Positions 61,973 to 64,000 of a stretch of 64,000 bases of DNA are shown here, in pieces; position 1 is the first letter of the stretch, and each line of letters opens with the position of its first letter. The position numbers were made by a program, and so were the translations under genes. The notes beneath the pieces were generated by a model. It was given only the letters and a program-made list of their open reading frames with translations. It searched no databases and had not been told where the DNA came from. The DNA is from Agrococcus pavilionensis RW1 (lineage in GTDB: Bacteria > Actinomycetota > Actinomycetes > Actinomycetales > Microbacteriaceae), in the NCBI RefSeq assembly GCF_000400485.1, contig NZ_ASHR01000010.1:1-64000 (forward strand), in the 5' to 3' direction.

Positions 61973-63241
61973 TCAGCGCCAGACGCCCTTGGTGTCGATG
62001 AGGACCTTCTCCTGCAGCGCCTCGCGATCGATCCGCTTGAATGGACTGTGGTCCACGAGCATCACGACGATGTCGGCTTCCGCGATGGCGCTCTCCGCGT
62101 CCTGCAGCTGCACGTTCGGCAGCTCGGACAGTCGAACGGGCAGCGCCTCGACGTTCGGCTCGACCACGCGCACGCTCGCATCCGGCATCTCAGCCGCGAG
62201 CTGCCGCACGATCTCCAGTGATGGCGATTCCCGCAAGTCATCGATGTCGGCCTTGAACGCAATCCCCAGCGCGGCGATCACCGGCGCTTTGAACCGCGCC
62301 GCCTTCGTGAGCACCTTGTCGACCACGTAGCGCGGCTTGCTGTCGTTGATCTCCCGAGCCCACCGAATCAGCTTCGCCTCCTCGGGCGCCGCCGCGACGA
62401 TGAACCACGGGTCCACCGCGATGCAGTGGCCACCGACCCCCGGACCGGGCTGAAGGATGTTGACACGCGGGTGATGGTTCGAGAGCTCGATCAGCTCCCA
62501 GACGTCGATGCCGAGCTTGTCGCAGATGATCGACAGCTCGTTCGCGAACGCGATGTTGACGTCGCGGAACGAGTTCTCCGTGAGCTTCGCCATCTCCGCC
62601 GTGCGAGCGTCAGTCACCAGCAGCTTGCCGTTCGAGAACGTGGCATAGAGGTCGCGAGCCATCTGGCCGGCGATCGGCGTCACCCCGCCGATGACGCGGT
62701 CGTTCTCCGCCATCTCGATCATGATCCGACCCGGCAGAACGCGCTCTGGCGCGTGCGCGAAGTACACAGAGTTCGGCTTCCCGTCCGCGTCGGTCAGATC
62801 CGGACGAGCGTCGAGGATGAACTGCGCCATCTCCTCCGTCGTCCCCGGAGGCGACGTCGACTCCAGCACCACGAGCTCGCCGCCCTTGAGCTGCTCAGCG
62901 ATGCTCTTGGCCGCAGCCTTGATGTACTTCGTGTCAACCGAGTAGTCATGCTGAAACGGCGTCGGCACCGCCACGATGTACGCATCAGCATGCGGTGTCG
63001 TCGTCTGCGCCGTCAATGACCCCATGCTCACCACGCCCGCGAGCGTCGCCTCGAAGTCTGGCTCGAAGAACGGCACCTCGCCGCGGTTGATCCGCTCGAC
63101 GAAGCGCTCGTTGACGTCGACTCCGATCACTCTGATGCCTTTCGACGCGATGAACGCAGCGGTCGGCAGACCGATGTAGCCGAGACCGACGACGCTGACC
63201 GTCTCGAAAGTCGACATCGCGGTCGAGTGGGTTTCGGTCAT
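61973..63241 (-). CDS. wecC: UDP-N-acetyl-D-mannosamine dehydrogenase
   Basis: 422 residues, start ATG 63241 supported by AAGGATGG; the frame extends 19 codons further. The NAD-binding opening VVGLGYIGLPTAAFIASKG is followed by VLESTSPPGTTEEMA, FAHAPERVLPGR and LTENSFRDVNIAFANELS. GPGVGGHCIAVDPWF carries the catalytic Cys273, and GIAFKADIDDLRESPSLEIV is the last domain's signature. It oxidises UDP-ManNAc (from WecB) twice to UDP-ManNAcA, the uronic acid proposed as the target of the two Cys-less amide ligases downstream. The giant glycosyltransferase gene starts 31 bases after its stop. Confidence 0.94.
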   Translation of the reverse strand: MTETHSTAMSTFETVSVVGLGYIGLPTAAFIASKGIRVIGVDVNERFVERINRGEVPFFEPDFEATLAGVVSMGSLTAQTTTPHADAYIVAVPTPFQHDYSVDTKYIKAAAKSIAEQLKGGELVVLESTSPPGTTEEMAQFILDARPDLTDADGKPNSVYFAHAPERVLPGRIMIEMAENDRVIGGVTPIAGQMARDLYATFSNGKLLVTDARTAEMAKLTENSFRDVNIAFANELSIICDKLGIDVWELIELSNHHPRVNILQPGPGVGGHCIAVDPWFIVAAAPEEAKLIRWAREINDSKPRYVVDKVLTKAARFKAPVIAALGIAFKADIDDLRESPSLEIVRQLAAEMPDASVRVVEPNVEALPVRLSELPNVQLQDAESAIAEADIVVMLVDHSPFKRIDREALQEKVLIDTKGVWR

Positions 63242-63380
63242 GAGTCCATCCTTTTGGTCGCGTACAGCACCCCAGACGTGGCAGCTCCCAGCCGACACGT
63301 AAGCCGCAATCCTATCTGGCAGCGGAACGAGCCACCGTCGTCCAACATCCGGACCACTGAAGAGCCAGCTGAGCCGTCCG

Positions 63381-64000
63381 CTAGCGCGCGATCTGCTGCG
63401 GAAACGTGTCGAGCAACGCCGCCTGGACCGCGTCGAGGCTCTCGATCGGCCTGTAGCGCGTCTCGACCGCTCGCAGCAGATCTCTCATCGGCGACAACGG
63501 CGTCACATCTGGCTCACGACCGAACCCCGAGTAGTAGTCCGCGAACTTGAAGCCGTCGCCGGCGACATCGGCCGAGAACTGAACCCAAGCGTTCGGGATA
63601 CGTAGAGCGTCGCTCAATACCAACCCGTGCAAACTCGAAGAGATGATCCGGCGGCATTGCGCAACGCCGCGCACGACCTCGGCAACCGGCGCGGCGACGT
63701 CAATGATCGATACGTCGGCGGACCGACTGAGCTCGCCCAGGAGAGGAGCCGAAGCGTCTACATAGTGCGGCACCACGCCCAGCTCGTACTTGGTCTCGAC
63801 TTCCTGCGCGTCGAAAAGAAGTCCGACCAGCAAACCCGGGTCCCCCAGTACCACGCCGCGCTGCTGCCCCGGCTGAAGCTTCGCAAGCGTGAGCGCGCCC
63901 CGGACGGCATGAAACTGAGTACGGTCGTGCATCCCCCACGAGTTCGACGCAATGTAACCGGCACCCCAGCAGTGGAGACGTGAGGTTCGGTGGCGCTTGA
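63381..64000 (-). CDS. Polysaccharide pyruvyltransferase, 5' end beyond window
   Basis: About 206 residues are present; the reading frame stays open past ATG 63932 to the window edge (upstream residues include HCWGAGYIASNSWG), so the true start lies outside. The HCWGAG and later CRRIISSSLHGLVLSDALRIPNAWV and FKFADYYSGFGREP segments are those of the polysaccharide pyruvyltransferase family (CsaB/WcaK-like), which adds pyruvate ketals to sugars such as ManNAc. Pyruvylated ManNAc-type polymers anchor surface proteins in Gram-positive bacteria, consistent with WecB here. wecC follows after 139 bp with no recognised terminator; a TAGGAT hexamer at 63309-63314 may be the wecC -10. Confidence 0.85.
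   Translation of the reverse strand, partial: KRHRTSRLHCWGAGYIASNSWGMHDRTQFHAVRGALTLAKLQPGQQRGVVLGDPGLLVGLLFDAQEVETKYELGVVPHYVDASAPLLGELSRSADVSIIDVAAPVAEVVRGVAQCRRIISSSLHGLVLSDALRIPNAWVQFSADVAGDGFKFADYYSGFGREPDVTPLSPMRDLLRAVETRYRPIESLDAVQAALLDTFPQQIAR

Noticed and set aside
1-64000. tRNA and rRNA genes
   Set aside because: No stretch with tRNA arm consensus or rRNA conserved sequence was noticed by eye. A tRNAscan-SE/Infernal run would be decisive.

Overview
This is a very GC-rich chromosomal window from a Gram-positive actinobacterium. Frequent GTG/TTG starts, chains of ATGA/GTGA start-stop overlaps, an LPXTG surface protein, an Lsr2 nucleoid protein, a maltokinase and DUF4349/DUF6804-type proteins all fit Microbacteriaceae; Agrococcus or a close relative is my guess, by inference only. 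No rRNA, tRNA, phage, transposase or CRISPR array was recognised. The window opens just upstream of a complete gene and closes inside a polysaccharide pyruvyltransferase gene.

Left part (1-12.5 kb). An ArsR-SRPBCC regulator gene has a perfect palindrome just before its start. An LPXTG surface protein with a 22-copy SPEPTA repeat diverges from a TetR gene over a double palindrome. A tightly coupled catabolic operon then reads leftward: tctC-tctB-tctA (tripartite tricarboxylate transporter), prpD, prpB and an old-yellow-enzyme oxidoreductase, followed after 102 bp by an acyl-CoA dehydrogenase. It diverges from a GntR/FCD regulator across another perfect palindrome. No methylcitrate synthase accompanies prpDB, so the imported compound may itself be the substrate.

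Middle part (12.5-31 kb). Mostly housekeeping and orphan genes: two lipoproteins, an SF2 helicase, a cupin, an AbiEi/Vsr-like orphan nuclease gene bracketed by related palindromes, the large RNA helicase HrpA, small membrane proteins, an MFS transporter, an aldo/keto reductase, a TetR protein with a long Ala/Lys/Glu tail, a secreted trypsin-like protease fused to a CAP domain, and maltokinase. A dispersed palindromic repeat (TCTCGATACG...CTACTCGACC family) occurs four times between 19.9 and 27.7 kb. One cluster lies in frame inside hrpA, and another supplies the stop codon of the DUF4349 gene.

Right part (31-64 kb). A large cell-surface polysaccharide locus on both strands. It holds GDP-rhamnose synthesis (gmd, rmd), UDP-ManNAcA synthesis (wecB, wecC), galU, seven glycosyltransferase genes including one 1484-residue triple-domain protein, a Wzy-like polymerase/ligase, a Wzx-like flippase, a Wzz/BY-kinase, a Wzm/Wzt-type ABC exporter, a heparinase II/III-like protein, a pyruvyltransferase, and two asparagine-synthetase-like proteins without the N-terminal cysteine, next to an APC amino-acid permease. 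Both Wzx/Wzy and ABC export routes are present, so at least two polymers may be made. Lsr2 sits inside the locus. From about 48 kb the base composition and codon use become visibly less GC-biased, consistent with acquisition by transfer. The permease/amide-ligase/uronate-dehydrogenase neighbourhood is the best candidate for an undescribed polymer modification: amino acid or ammonia amidation of ManNAcA residues.
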